Of a stretch of DNA of 64,000 nt, positions 25,669-35,059 are shown piece by piece. A program made the position numbers and the translations under genes. This DNA is from Candidatus Zipacnadia bacterium (lineage in GTDB: Bacteria > Armatimonadota > Zipacnadia > Zipacnadales > UBA5352). Positions within the stretch are counted from its first letter, which is position 1. Each line of letters starts with the position of its first letter. The DNA lies in assembly GCA_029820945.1 (NCBI GenBank), contig JALGUJ010000003.1:1-64000 (forward strand), in the 5' to 3' direction. The notes below the pieces were generated by a model. The model saw only the letters and a list, made by a program, of their open reading frames with translations, made no database searches and had not been told where the DNA came from.

Positions 25669-26607
25669 ATGCTGGAGGCCTACCACCTCAAGGGCATCGT
25701 CCCCCCAACGACCACGCCGCTGACCGAGTACGAGACCATCGACCGCGACGCCGTCGGCCGGCTCATGGACTGGTTTGTGGACGCCGGGGTGACCGCAGTT
25801 TTCGCCCTCGGCTCGTCCGGGGAGGGCCCCGGGCTGACGCGTGAGATGCGCCTGGAGATGGTGGACGCGTGCGCGGATGCTCTCGGCGGGCGCCTGCCGC
25901 TGCTGGCCGGCGTCTCGTCTCCCTCCTTCCAGGAGAGCGTGCTGCAGGCCGGGGAGGTCGCGGAGCGCGGGGCCGACGCCGTCGTCGCGACCTGCCCCTA
26001 CTACTTCCTCTACGGCCAGCAGCAACTCTTCGATTACTTCACCGCGCTGGCCGACGCGAGCCCGCTGCCGCTGCTGGTCTACGACATCCCCTCGCGGAGC
26101 GACAATGAGCTCGAGATCGACACGGTGCTGCGGCTGGCCGACGACGAGCGGATCGTGGGCCTCAAGGACAGCACCGGGAACATCGAGCGCGGCATCGGCA
26201 TCGTCAACGCCCTCGGCGGCCGGGATGACTTCGTGATGATGCAGGGCTCGGAGCGGCTCCTGGCCCCGGCCCTGCTCATGGGCTACCAGGGCGCGGTAAT
26301 GGGCATGGCCAACGCCTGCCCGAAGCTGTGCGTGGCGCTGCACGAGGCGGGCACCGCGGGTGACGTCGCGCGCACCCGCGAGCTGCAGGAGACACTCAAC
26401 GGCGTCTTCCCCTACTTCTTCGCGGCCGAGCCGGGCACGCGCAACGTGGGCAGCATCGTCGGCGCCATGAAGACCGCACAGGAGCTGCAGGGCCTGTGCA
26501 GCCGCCGGCTCCTCTTCCCCGCCCGCCCGATCAGCGATGGAGACGTGCAACGCATTAAGGCCTACCTCGACCCCATCGCGGAGGCCGGCTGGATTGAGTA
26601 CGCCTGA
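25669..26607 (+). CDS. Dihydrodipicolinate synthase / N-acetylneuraminate lyase family aldolase
   Basis: The 312-residue class I aldolase has the family landmarks: GSSGEGPGLT (48-57), catalytic Tyr138 in VYDIPSR and Schiff-base Lys166 in GLKDSTGN. It condenses or cleaves a pyruvate-derived keto acid in the cytoplasm. The second motif differs from the GTTGE of true DapA, and the neighbours are sugar genes, not lysine genes, so a sugar-acid aldolase or dehydratase is more likely than lysine synthesis. A promoter and a good ribosome-binding site lie upstream. The gene converges on the beta-helix gene with a 28-base gap. Confidence 0.85.
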   Translation: MLEAYHLKGIVPPTTTPLTEYETIDRDAVGRLMDWFVDAGVTAVFALGSSGEGPGLTREMRLEMVDACADALGGRLPLLAGVSSPSFQESVLQAGEVAERGADAVVATCPYYFLYGQQQLFDYFTALADASPLPLLVYDIPSRSDNELEIDTVLRLADDERIVGLKDSTGNIERGIGIVNALGGRDDFVMMQGSERLLAPALLMGYQGAVMGMANACPKLCVALHEAGTAGDVARTRELQETLNGVFPYFFAAEPGTRNVGSIVGAMKTAQELQGLCSRRLLFPARPISDGDVQRIKAYLDPIAEAGWIEYA

Positions 26608-26635
26608 GCCGCAACAGCGGGGGCCTCGCGACGCC

Positions 26636-29392
26636 CTACTCCTGCAGCGGCTCGATCGCGACGTTGTCCAGGTAGAAGATCCCCTCGCCATCGGCGATGC
26701 TGGCGAAGACCACCCGCTCCAGGCGCCGGAACTGCGGAGACGCGTGCGGGACCTGCAGGCTCACCGGCTCCTCTCCCTGCACGGTCACGGTCATGGGCGT
26801 CGCGCCCGGCGCATCCGCGCCCAGCGTGAGCAGCAGCTCGATCGTCACCCAGGTGTCGAAGGGGAGGCGCGCCAGCGCATCCTCCCGCGAGCGCAGCTCT
26901 CCCTCCTCCGTGATGGTCAGCATCGGGCCGCTGAAGTACTCCGTCTCACCCGTGTCTGAGTACTGCCTGGGATCGACGTAGAGCCTCGGTGGCGTCTCGG
27001 CGCTGAGGCGCAGGTCGAAGCTGAGCCGTACCGCGCCCTCATCGTGGTCGAGGGAGTAGTAGATGCGCGGCAGCCAGATGGCCCGCAGGTCGGGCGCGTC
27101 CGAGACCTTCAGGCTGTGCTCTCCGCCGGCCGCCTGCTCATCAGTGACCCTGATGCGCGCCTCGCCATCCTCCATCGCGTCTCCGTGGCGTGGCTTGCGG
27201 CCGACCACGTCGATCTCGAAGTCCTCCACCACGGGCCGCGGCGGCTGCGTGTAGAGCAGCGGCTCCTCGCGCACCACGCCCTCCTCGATGTCCACCGGCC
27301 AGGTTGCCCGCAGATCGTCCTCGTAGCAGCCGATGCGCTCCACCGGGATGGCGTCGAAGCCCAGCGCCCAGCCCGGCGAGTCCTGGGCGAGGCGATAGTC
27401 ATCGGCCTCCGGGTCGATGAACCGGGGCGGGGCCAGCGCCGACCCCTCGTCGAGGCCGTAGGCCATCCACGCCTCCCACGTCCCGAACTCCTCGGCCCCG
27501 TAGCCGAGCGAGACCATCGCGGGGCGTCCGTGCGTCCAGACCAGGTTGCGGGTGATCGCCAGCGAGCCGTCCACCCACTTGGTGCTGCGGTAGACGAGCG
27601 CGCCGTCGATGTCGTGCACCAGGACATTGCTCGCGAAGACGTTGCCGGAGATCGGCGTGTCCCGGATCGGCGCCTGCTCCAGAGCCGCGATAGGTGCGTC
27701 TACCACGATGTTGCCGCGCACGATGTTGTCGCTGCCGCCGTGCAGCATCACGCCGGCGCGGCCCACGCGCGCGATGATGTTGCCCTCGACCGTGGTGCCG
27801 CAGGTGAAGTCGTCCAGGTAGACGCCCCAGGAGTAGTAGGGCGACTGGAAGGTGCGGCTGGTATAAGGGTAGCCGTAGCCGATCGTGTCGAAGATGCGGT
27901 TGTGGCGGATGATGTTGCCCCGCAGCTCGAGGTTGCGCTGGCACATGCGGATGGCGCCGCCGTCACAGGTCTCGAGCATCGTCCGGCGGATGTCGTTGAG
28001 CTCCGCGACGTTGTCCACGCCCTTGATGAAGATGGCATTGCGCGGCGCGTCATGGAGCGTGTTGCGACTCGCCGCGTTCGCCTCGCCCCAGAGGTTGATG
28101 CAGGCGCAGTCCTTGTCGTAGAGCCCGGTGTTGCGTACGTGGTTGTTCTCCGCGGCATTGCGGTCGCCGTAGAGGAAGATGCCGTCCGAGCCGCAGTCAC
28201 TCACGTCGCAGCCCACCACGCGGCACTCGACACAGGGGTCGTTGAAGAGGATATTCTGGCCGCCGCCGGCCACGCCGCCCGAGAAGCCCTCGGCAAGCGT
28301 GACGCGCGGGTTGCCCACCTCCTCATGGGCGCTGGCCACGGCACCGAGGTTGATGCCGACGTTGCCGATGTCGCGCACCGTGCAGCCCAGCACCTCGGAC
28401 TCCCGTGCCCCCGTGAGGACGATGCCGTTCTGGCGCGACTGTTCCACCGTGAGCCCGCGCAGCACGATGTGCTCGACCGGGGCCGGCTGGGGCGCGTCCT
28501 CGGGCAGTGGCGCGTCGTGGCGCCCGCCGCTGAATCCGACCTTGAGGTACTCGTGCGGATACGGCAGCGCGCCGCGAACCTCGATGATCGTGTCCAGCAC
28601 CGGGACCGTGACGTCGCCGTCGGCGGGAGCGGCACCGTCGGGTGGCATGAAGTACAGCCGGTCGGTCTCGTACTCCAGGAACCACTCACCAGGCGCGTCC
28701 AGCGCCCCGAGCAGGTTCTGCACGAAGTACCGGTTCATGCGCTCGAAGTGCCGCCGCACGCGGCGGGTGGTGATGATCCGATGCTCGCGATCGACCTGGG
28801 CGATCGGGGTCAGGGCGAAGTTCCAGCCGCGGCCGAAGACCGTCCAGATCTCGGCCTGCGAGATGTCCTCCCACGCGTCGAACGGAATGTCGCCCTCGGC
28901 GTAGATGAGCTGCTCGAAGGGCCGCGGTGCCTTGTCCCACACGTAGATGAAGCCGCCGGTGCGGGGGTGCTCGGGGTCGAAGTTGGGGTGGCGCGCCAGG
29001 TGCTGGCGCTTACCGCGGTAGAAGAGCTGGTGGAAGCGCGCGCCGCCCAGCCCCTGTGCGGGGAGGTCGGCCACGTAGATGCCGTCGCGCCAGGGCTCCC
29101 AGCCGGTCACCGCGCGGGAGCCGCGGATGACGACCTCCGCGCCGGGAGCGGCCGCGATGGTGGTCGGAGCGTCGGCGCTCCCGCTGTGCTCGGGCGTGAG
29201 GCGAAGCGGCTCGGGCAGGGCGTACACGCCCGCGCCGATGAGGAGCGTACCGCCCGGCCGCAACTGCGCGGCCGCCTCGCAGACCGCTGCGCCCGAGGCG
29301 AGGGGATCCTCGGCCACGGACTCAACTCGACGTTCAACGGCGTGTGCCACGCATGCTACCAGCAGGAGCACGATCAGCAGTGCCGCCCGCAT
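26636..29392 (-). CDS. Secreted right-handed parallel beta-helix protein
   Basis: This 918-residue protein has a signal peptide (ALLIVLLLVACVAHA). An N-terminal stretch follows with LRPGGTLLIGAGVYALPEPL and the PTTIAAAPGAEVVIRGS strand, the usual entry to a pectate-lyase-type beta-helix. Residues about 290-600 contain repeated N-x-I/V strands such as NGIVLTGARESEVLG, GIFLYGDRNAAENN and IFIKGVDNVAELND, typical of parallel beta-helix coils. The last 200 residues form a concanavalin/LamG-like sandwich. Such proteins cleave or bind polysaccharide outside the cell; the substrate and exact lyase/hydrolase class are not clear. It follows the aldo/keto reductase gene by 24 bases on the same strand. 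Confidence 0.85.
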   Translation of the reverse strand: MRAALLIVLLLVACVAHAVERRVESVAEDPLASGAAVCEAAAQLRPGGTLLIGAGVYALPEPLRLTPEHSGSADAPTTIAAAPGAEVVIRGSRAVTGWEPWRDGIYVADLPAQGLGGARFHQLFYRGKRQHLARHPNFDPEHPRTGGFIYVWDKAPRPFEQLIYAEGDIPFDAWEDISQAEIWTVFGRGWNFALTPIAQVDREHRIITTRRVRRHFERMNRYFVQNLLGALDAPGEWFLEYETDRLYFMPPDGAAPADGDVTVPVLDTIIEVRGALPYPHEYLKVGFSGGRHDAPLPEDAPQPAPVEHIVLRGLTVEQSRQNGIVLTGARESEVLGCTVRDIGNVGINLGAVASAHEEVGNPRVTLAEGFSGGVAGGGQNILFNDPCVECRVVGCDVSDCGSDGIFLYGDRNAAENNHVRNTGLYDKDCACINLWGEANAASRNTLHDAPRNAIFIKGVDNVAELNDIRRTMLETCDGGAIRMCQRNLELRGNIIRHNRIFDTIGYGYPYTSRTFQSPYYSWGVYLDDFTCGTTVEGNIIARVGRAGVMLHGGSDNIVRGNIVVDAPIAALEQAPIRDTPISGNVFASNVLVHDIDGALVYRSTKWVDGSLAITRNLVWTHGRPAMVSLGYGAEEFGTWEAWMAYGLDEGSALAPPRFIDPEADDYRLAQDSPGWALGFDAIPVERIGCYEDDLRATWPVDIEEGVVREEPLLYTQPPRPVVEDFEIDVVGRKPRHGDAMEDGEARIRVTDEQAAGGEHSLKVSDAPDLRAIWLPRIYYSLDHDEGAVRLSFDLRLSAETPPRLYVDPRQYSDTGETEYFSGPMLTITEEGELRSREDALARLPFDTWVTIELLLTLGADAPGATPMTVTVQGEEPVSLQVPHASPQFRRLERVVFASIADGEGIFYLDNVAIEPLQE

Positions 29393-29416
29393 GGTCGTCT
29401 CACCTCTCGAGGGTCG

Positions 29417-30475
29417 CTACCCTGCCGCCTGCTGCCGGGCGCGCTGGAGAATCGGGTAGTAGATCTGGTAGATTCGCTCCAGAGTGGCCGGGATGTCGAT
29501 GCCGAACTGACATGAGGCGGCGCACTCCTCGCGCAGCTCGCAGGTCGCGCACTGCTCGATGGCCTGCAGGTCGCGGTCCCAGCCGCGCTCGAGGGCCTCC
29601 TCGATCCCGTGGCGCTGGTAGAGCAGGTCCATGATCATCAGGCGGCTGATCTCCACGCCCTTGGGGCACTCGTGGTGGCGGTAGCAGAGCCGGCAGTAGT
29701 GGGGGAGGCGCGCCAGGCGCATCTCGTCGAGGATCCGGTGTTCCTCCTCGCTCAGCGGCTCGAACGGCTCGCCCAGCGCGGCGTTCGCCTCGATCTCGAA
29801 ACGCCGCCACATGCCGGGGACGGCGGTGTGTACGCCCTCCTGCGAGAGCACCCAGCGTAGCGCCAGGTCGGCGTGGGCGGCGAGCAGGCATCCGCCCAGC
29901 GGCTTGAGCACGGCGACCCCGATGTTGTCCCGACTGGCTCTGGGCAGCACTTCATCCACCATCCGGCGGTTAACGTAGTTGAGCATGATGAGCACGACGT
30001 CCACCAGGCCGGTCTCGAGGCCGGACATGATGACGTCGGGGTTATGGCCGGTGATTCCGATGAAGCGGATCTTGCCCGCATCGCGCGCTTCGTCCAGCGC
30101 CTCGAAGGCGCCGCCGGGCGCCAGGCACTCGTCCAGGTCCTGCGGCTGGTGCAGCTCGTGGCACTGGTAGACGTCGATGTAGTCGGTGCCCAGGGTCTGG
30201 AGGCTGGTATCGATCGCCTCTGCCATCTCCTCCCTGGTGTGCGACAGGTCTCGGGAGCAGATGATCACCTCATCGCGCCGCCCCTGGATCGCCTCGCCAA
30301 GGCGCTCCTCGCACCTTGTGTAGGCGCGGGCGGCGTCGAAGTAGTTGATTCCCAGGTCCATGCCGAGGCGGTACAGCTCCACCGCCTCCTCGCGTCGCGG
30401 CCGGCGGATGGGGATGCCGCCGAAGCCGATGACCGATACCTCGAGTCCGGTACGTCCGAGTGTGCGCGTCTGCAT
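29417..30475 (-). CDS. Fe-S aldo/keto reductase with Lys-to-Arg change
   Basis: The 352-residue protein has the aldo/keto reductase barrel (GRTGLEVSVIGFGG; Asp47, Tyr52, His106) and a C-terminal extension with two Cys groups, CRLCYRHHEC and CATCELREEC...C, as in the ferredoxin-like branch. That branch oxidises or reduces sugars and aldehydes with NAD(P)H. The usual catalytic Lys of the Asp-Tyr-Lys-His tetrad is replaced by Arg75 (IICSRD), so activity may be altered. ATG 30475 is chosen, with GAGAGGA about 9 bases upstream. It sits between the large toroid-propeller gene and the beta-helix gene, all on one strand, and probably in one transcript. Confidence 0.85.
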   Translation of the reverse strand: MQTRTLGRTGLEVSVIGFGGIPIRRPRREEAVELYRLGMDLGINYFDAARAYTRCEERLGEAIQGRRDEVIICSRDLSHTREEMAEAIDTSLQTLGTDYIDVYQCHELHQPQDLDECLAPGGAFEALDEARDAGKIRFIGITGHNPDVIMSGLETGLVDVVLIMLNYVNRRMVDEVLPRASRDNIGVAVLKPLGGCLLAAHADLALRWVLSQEGVHTAVPGMWRRFEIEANAALGEPFEPLSEEEHRILDEMRLARLPHYCRLCYRHHECPKGVEISRLMIMDLLYQRHGIEEALERGWDRDLQAIEQCATCELREECAASCQFGIDIPATLERIYQIYYPILQRARQQAAG

Positions 30476-30546
30476 TCGTTCGTGTCCTCTCTGTCCCAGC
30501 GCGCGGTGCGCGCTGTTCGCCTGTGTGAGTGTCACAATGTTCGGTG

Positions 30547-33500
30547 CTATGGTGCCACCTCCACGAGCATGCCGTCACCTGTGCCGAGCGCGATTGCGTT
30601 CCCGGCATCGGCCGCCATTGCGCTTATGCGCGAGCCCAGGTCCACGCCCTTGACGACGTCGCCCGTGGGGCTGAGATGATACGCGTGCCCGCTTTCGAGG
30701 CCAACCATGAGCCCGCTCGGTACGACCTGCAGGCCCGTGATCGCAGCACCGAACCTGCGCGAGTAGAGCACCTCGCCGGCGGCGGAGATGCACACAACCC
30801 ATCCGTTCGCCATGCCGGCCACGACCTCCACGCCGTCGGCCGGGGCGAAGTCGCCGACCGCCACGTCGCGGATGAAGTGACTGCGTGGCCTGGCCGGTCC
30901 GAAGGCGCGCTGCCAGCGCACGGTGCTGCCGTCGGCCGTGAAGGCGCGGACGTCATTCCAGTGTCCCGTGTGAGCGACGACGACCTCCTGCACACCGTCG
31001 CCGTCCAGGTCAACGGCGTGCAGCGAGCCGATGCCCTTCTGCATCCACGCCTGCATGCGCGTGGCGCCCTCGGCGACGGCGGTGTAGGCGCCATTGGTGA
31101 CAAGCGTGCGGTCCGCGTCCAGTACCGAGACATTGGAGTATCCCGCGACGTGCTTTCCCACCAGCACCCTCGGCCCCTCTGGGTGCTGCAGCAGTGCCAG
31201 CTCCCGCACGTCGCCCCACTGAATGGGCACTCGGGCCAGCAGTTCGCCACCAAGCGACCAGTACTCGACCGTGCTGGGCCGGCCGACCACGATCTCAAGC
31301 TCGCCCGCGCCGGTCACATCCGCGACCATCAGCGAGAGAATCCCCGGCTTCCGCTGCGGGTCCGTGAACCACGGGGCCTCGTAGCGGTCCCCCACCTTGA
31401 ATGTCTCTGAGACGTGCGACGGGCGCTCCCACACCAGATCGCCGCCGGCGTCCCACGCGCGGAGCATGTCGTCATCCCCACCGCCGACCACGCGCACCTC
31501 GCCGGGAGCATCAGGCGGCAGTGCCTCCAGCGCGTTGAGCTTCGCGGGCAGCTCCAGGCTCCGGAACGGCGCCTCCTGGCCGTGGCGCACAAGATGCAGG
31601 GCGGGCTGCTCGGTAGCCGCCCAGAGCACCTCGCCCGCCTGCAGGACATGGGTGACCGGCGCGCCGAGATCGACCTGCCACTCGGGCTCGAGCTCCTCGA
31701 GCGCGGCGACCTGCGGCGGCTCGGGGGCCGCCGGAGGCTCAAGACGCTCCTCGAGCGACGAGAGCGCGGCCTCGATCCGCCCGGCGACATCCTCCCGCGG
31801 TGTCGCGCCCTCAATGACGTGAGTGCCCGGCGGGATGCGCAGCGTCACCAACACCGCATCATGTGGACGGTCCACCTCCGCCCCATCCAGCGTCGGTCGT
31901 GCATCCTCGGAAAGAGCCAGCGCAAGCTGCAGCTCCTCGTCGGCCTGCAGGTGCACGGTGCGGTCCTCCAGCCGCCACACGAGCGAGACGGGCCTCGTGG
32001 CGTCAACCAGCACCCGCTCGCCGGTGAGCGAGCTCCCCCCCATGAGGCAGATGACGTCCGGGCCGATCAGGGAGAGCGCGCCGCGGAGCTCCAGGCCGCC
32101 TTCATCGGCCGCAGCGGTCATGAAGGGCCCCGCGCCCACGACGCCGCGCAGGTCTCCGGTGATCAGCGCCGCGCTCTCCCCGACCGGCAGCATCCCGATG
32201 CGGAACTGGCGCGCGCTCTCCTCATGGTAGATGACGTTCACGAACCCGAGCGTTTCGTCCTGCGCCAGCTCCACGTTGCGCTGCTGGTTGAGGATGCCGC
32301 CTTCGATCGAGGTCATCGCCGGTTGCGCGCACACAAATGTGGCGTGCATCCCGCCGGCGTTCTGGCCGCCGAACACGCCGTCGGGCGCGAGGATGCCCGG
32401 TCCCATGGGCCTCCAGCGGCAGGTGACCTCGAACTCACCGGGCTCGCGCGCGGTCACGGCGTCGGCCACGATCGCGAACTCGTCGTCCACCCACAGGAGG
32501 TCGCGACGCCACGAGGAGAACGCCTCGTCGGGGACCGTGCTGCGCACCCACGCAATGCCGTCGAGCGCGACGGCCGCGTCAAGGCGCGCGGCCTTCGGCA
32601 CCCGGAGTTCGCTCATGCCGTCGCGCAGGATGGTGACCATATTCTCGTAGCCGTCCAGCGCGAACCGGTCGGTGAACCGCAGGTACTTGATGGACGAGAC
32701 GTGGTGGGGGTTGCGCCCGCCGCCATCGAAGCCGTCCAGCAGCAGATAGCCGTCATCGGGGCCGAGGCCGGTCCGGTAGCTGAGGAATTGGTAGCCCTCC
32801 GCCGCAGTGAAGGGCGCGCCGACGCGATCGGCGTGCGGCTGAGCCAACGGCATCACGGAGATGCGCCCTATCAGGTCACTCGGCGGGGCGACCTCGATCT
32901 GCGGCCCCGGCCACCATGACTGGCCGATGCGGAAGCGGTCCATGTCGAAGCCGGCCTGCCGCACCAGCCAGGCGTAGCGGCCGTCATCGAGCAGCCAGCT
33001 CGCGCGGTGCATCAGGCTCAGCGTCTGGCAGCGATTGCTCTGTTCGTGCGCGCGGCCCGTCCATAGCATCTCCTGTGAGCTCATCATGGTGCGCGCGTTG
33101 CCGCTGTCCACGTACGTCTGTGGATCGGCCAGATGCCAGTACTCCAGCACCGGCTCGATCGAGGTGTTCACCCAGCCCAGGGTGTCCAGCTCCCCCCAGG
33201 TGGGATGTTGCAGCCACCAACTGAAGGCATCGCGCACGTTCTGGAGGCGGGTCTGCCACCGGGGAGCGGGGTAGTACTTGGCGAAGTAGCGGCTCCCCGT
33301 GTAGATGCAGAGCAGGTCGTAGGAGCCGTGGCGGCTGGTGCCGCGCGGCGGTGAGTAGTCGTCCTCGGCGTCGATGAAGTCCTGATGCGCGCGCAGCTCA
33401 TTCGTGATGCGCAGCCGCGTCTCGTCGTCGAGCAGCGGGCTCTCCTCGACCAGGTCCCAGATCATATCCATGACGTGCGCGCGGTAGTGGTAGTTCTCAA

Positions 33501-34809
33501 CCAGCGGGTGCAGCATCGAGTAGAACGCCTCGCTGGTCCGCACCTCGACGGGGACGTCCTCGGGGTCGGGGAGAGCGAGTCGAACGAACTCGCGAAGGTA
33601 CTCCTCCTCCCCGGTCATGTAGTAGAGGGCGGCCTGGATGGAGATGGGGTTCCAGCCGAAGTAAGTCGTGGGGGCGTAGCCGTAGCCCGTGCCGTCGGGG
33701 CGCTCGCGGTAGCTGTCACGCCAGCCGTAGACGGTCTCGCCGATCTGCGGCGGCTCCAGGCCCTCGCCCAGCTCGATCTCCATCAGCCAGCCGAGGCTGA
33801 GATCGCCGTCGTCGGGAAGCAGCTCCGCAAGCCGCCGCGCGGCCTTCAGGACGCCCTCATCGTCGCTGCCGCCGACCAGGATGACGTTGTGGCCGGTGGC
33901 GTAGGGGTTGTGCAGGGAGCGGACGACGAAGCCGCCGGCCCCGGGGTACTTGAGGTCGAGGTACGTATAGTACTCGCGGTAGAGCTCGTGCATGAAGCGG
34001 GAGGTCGCCATGTTGCCCAGGACGATGACCGGCCGCTGCGCCAGCACCTCCTGGCAGGCCTCGGCGTCGCCGAGCACCGGCAGCTCACAGCCCGCCGCCC
34101 GGCGCACGGCCTCCTGGATCGCGGCGACCGCCTCCTCGTAGCGGCCGGCCCGCGGCGCCACGATCGCGGCAACCGGGTCTCCCTGGTTCACCAGCGGCGT
34201 CACGATGCACAGATCCTTAAGCTGGGTGTAGGGCCGGTGGCCCTCATCCCCGGCGACGAGCCGGACGGCGTCCACGAAGAACACGTAGGTGCCGGTGTCG
34301 CCCTCTGGCGGTCGCCACGCGAGCTTGAGGCGCGCCGGATGGCCCTCCACCGGCTCGAGCCCACCCAGTCCCACGCTGAGCTCATTCCAGGCCCCCGGCT
34401 GCGGCTGCCTGAGGGCGCCTGCACTGACCCTCTCGTCGCCCTGATACAGTGACAGATTGACCGTGCCCGGAGGCATGTCGGCCGCCTCGGGCGGCACCCA
34501 GACCTGCATCTGCAGCAGGGGGAACTCGAGGGCCGACGCGTCCAACGGCAGGTCCAGCGCGAGGGCGGGCCACCAGGGGTTCTGCGGATCGAATGTGACC
34601 TCCACGCGCAGCGACTGCTCTCCCTCCGCAACGACCTCCGTGCTCGATCCTGTGGTCAGACAGACGTCCCCGCCATCTCCCCACGCGGCGAAGGCACTCG
34701 CCTCCCGGCCGTCAGGGATCAGCACGCGCGTCTCTTGAGCCATCGCCTCGGATGGTGCTGTGAGTACCACGAGCAAGCAGATCAGGAGCACAGTGGATGG
34801 CAACTGCAT
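30547..34809 (-). CDS. Very large secreted heparinase-like toroid plus beta-propeller protein
   Basis: The 1420-residue product has a signal peptide (residues 1-24, ending AMA). A carbohydrate-binding-like beta-sandwich (30-190) follows, then an alpha/beta segment (about 195-345) like the N-terminal domain found in front of glucuronidase-type enzymes. Residues 350-650 form an (alpha/alpha) toroid rich in Trp and His, and about 650-1000 a beta-sandwich with the heparinase-II/III-like phrase GFDGGGRNPHHVSS. The last 280 residues look like a beta-propeller with FG-GAP-like repeats (VADVTGAGELEIVVG, AVDLDGDGVQEVVVAH). The toroid plus sandwich layout is that of polysaccharide lyases; the activity is inferred. 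ATG 34809 has GGAGGTG upstream. It heads a three-gene minus-strand run. Confidence 0.82.
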   Translation of the reverse strand: MQLPSTVLLICLLVVLTAPSEAMAQETRVLIPDGREASAFAAWGDGGDVCLTTGSSTEVVAEGEQSLRVEVTFDPQNPWWPALALDLPLDASALEFPLLQMQVWVPPEAADMPPGTVNLSLYQGDERVSAGALRQPQPGAWNELSVGLGGLEPVEGHPARLKLAWRPPEGDTGTYVFFVDAVRLVAGDEGHRPYTQLKDLCIVTPLVNQGDPVAAIVAPRAGRYEEAVAAIQEAVRRAAGCELPVLGDAEACQEVLAQRPVIVLGNMATSRFMHELYREYYTYLDLKYPGAGGFVVRSLHNPYATGHNVILVGGSDDEGVLKAARRLAELLPDDGDLSLGWLMEIELGEGLEPPQIGETVYGWRDSYRERPDGTGYGYAPTTYFGWNPISIQAALYYMTGEEEYLREFVRLALPDPEDVPVEVRTSEAFYSMLHPLVENYHYRAHVMDMIWDLVEESPLLDDETRLRITNELRAHQDFIDAEDDYSPPRGTSRHGSYDLLCIYTGSRYFAKYYPAPRWQTRLQNVRDAFSWWLQHPTWGELDTLGWVNTSIEPVLEYWHLADPQTYVDSGNARTMMSSQEMLWTGRAHEQSNRCQTLSLMHRASWLLDDGRYAWLVRQAGFDMDRFRIGQSWWPGPQIEVAPPSDLIGRISVMPLAQPHADRVGAPFTAAEGYQFLSYRTGLGPDDGYLLLDGFDGGGRNPHHVSSIKYLRFTDRFALDGYENMVTILRDGMSELRVPKAARLDAAVALDGIAWVRSTVPDEAFSSWRRDLLWVDDEFAIVADAVTAREPGEFEVTCRWRPMGPGILAPDGVFGGQNAGGMHATFVCAQPAMTSIEGGILNQQRNVELAQDETLGFVNVIYHEESARQFRIGMLPVGESAALITGDLRGVVGAGPFMTAAADEGGLELRGALSLIGPDVICLMGGSSLTGERVLVDATRPVSLVWRLEDRTVHLQADEELQLALALSEDARPTLDGAEVDRPHDAVLVTLRIPPGTHVIEGATPREDVAGRIEAALSSLEERLEPPAAPEPPQVAALEELEPEWQVDLGAPVTHVLQAGEVLWAATEQPALHLVRHGQEAPFRSLELPAKLNALEALPPDAPGEVRVVGGGDDDMLRAWDAGGDLVWERPSHVSETFKVGDRYEAPWFTDPQRKPGILSLMVADVTGAGELEIVVGRPSTVEYWSLGGELLARVPIQWGDVRELALLQHPEGPRVLVGKHVAGYSNVSVLDADRTLVTNGAYTAVAEGATRMQAWMQKGIGSLHAVDLDGDGVQEVVVAHTGHWNDVRAFTADGSTVRWQRAFGPARPRSHFIRDVAVGDFAPADGVEVVAGMANGWVVCISAAGEVLYSRRFGAAITGLQVVPSGLMVGLESGHAYHLSPTGDVVKGVDLGSRISAMAADAGNAIALGTGDGMLVEVAP

Positions 34810-35059
34810 GGCGCGGCACCTCCAATGACTCACGTGCAGCTCACGTCTGTGGCTTCGCCCGCCGAGCGCCCGAGGCCTCCCGCGCGCATCAAGCGGCCGA
34901 CTAAGCCAACCCCGCGGCCCTTCCCGCCTGCACGAGGCGTGCCGGGAGGAATGACGCAAGCCCGCGTGGAATATCAGTCCGACGCGTGCTGGGCGGCCGC
35001 GCAGCGTGGCGAAGCGGCGCGCGGTCAACCCGAAGGACCGCCGCACAAGGCGCCCCAAT

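Noticed and set aside
25669-26607. Assignment as DapA of lysine synthesis
   Set aside because: The second motif differs from GTTGE and no lysine genes are adjacent; only the wider aldolase family is supported.
27044-29515. About 820-codon plus-strand open frame
   Set aside because: Antisense to the beta-helix protein; Val/Asp/His/Arg-rich with no recognisable fold.
34810-35059. Rex operator in front of rex
   Set aside because: No TTGTGA/TTCACAA palindrome was seen in the divergent gap.
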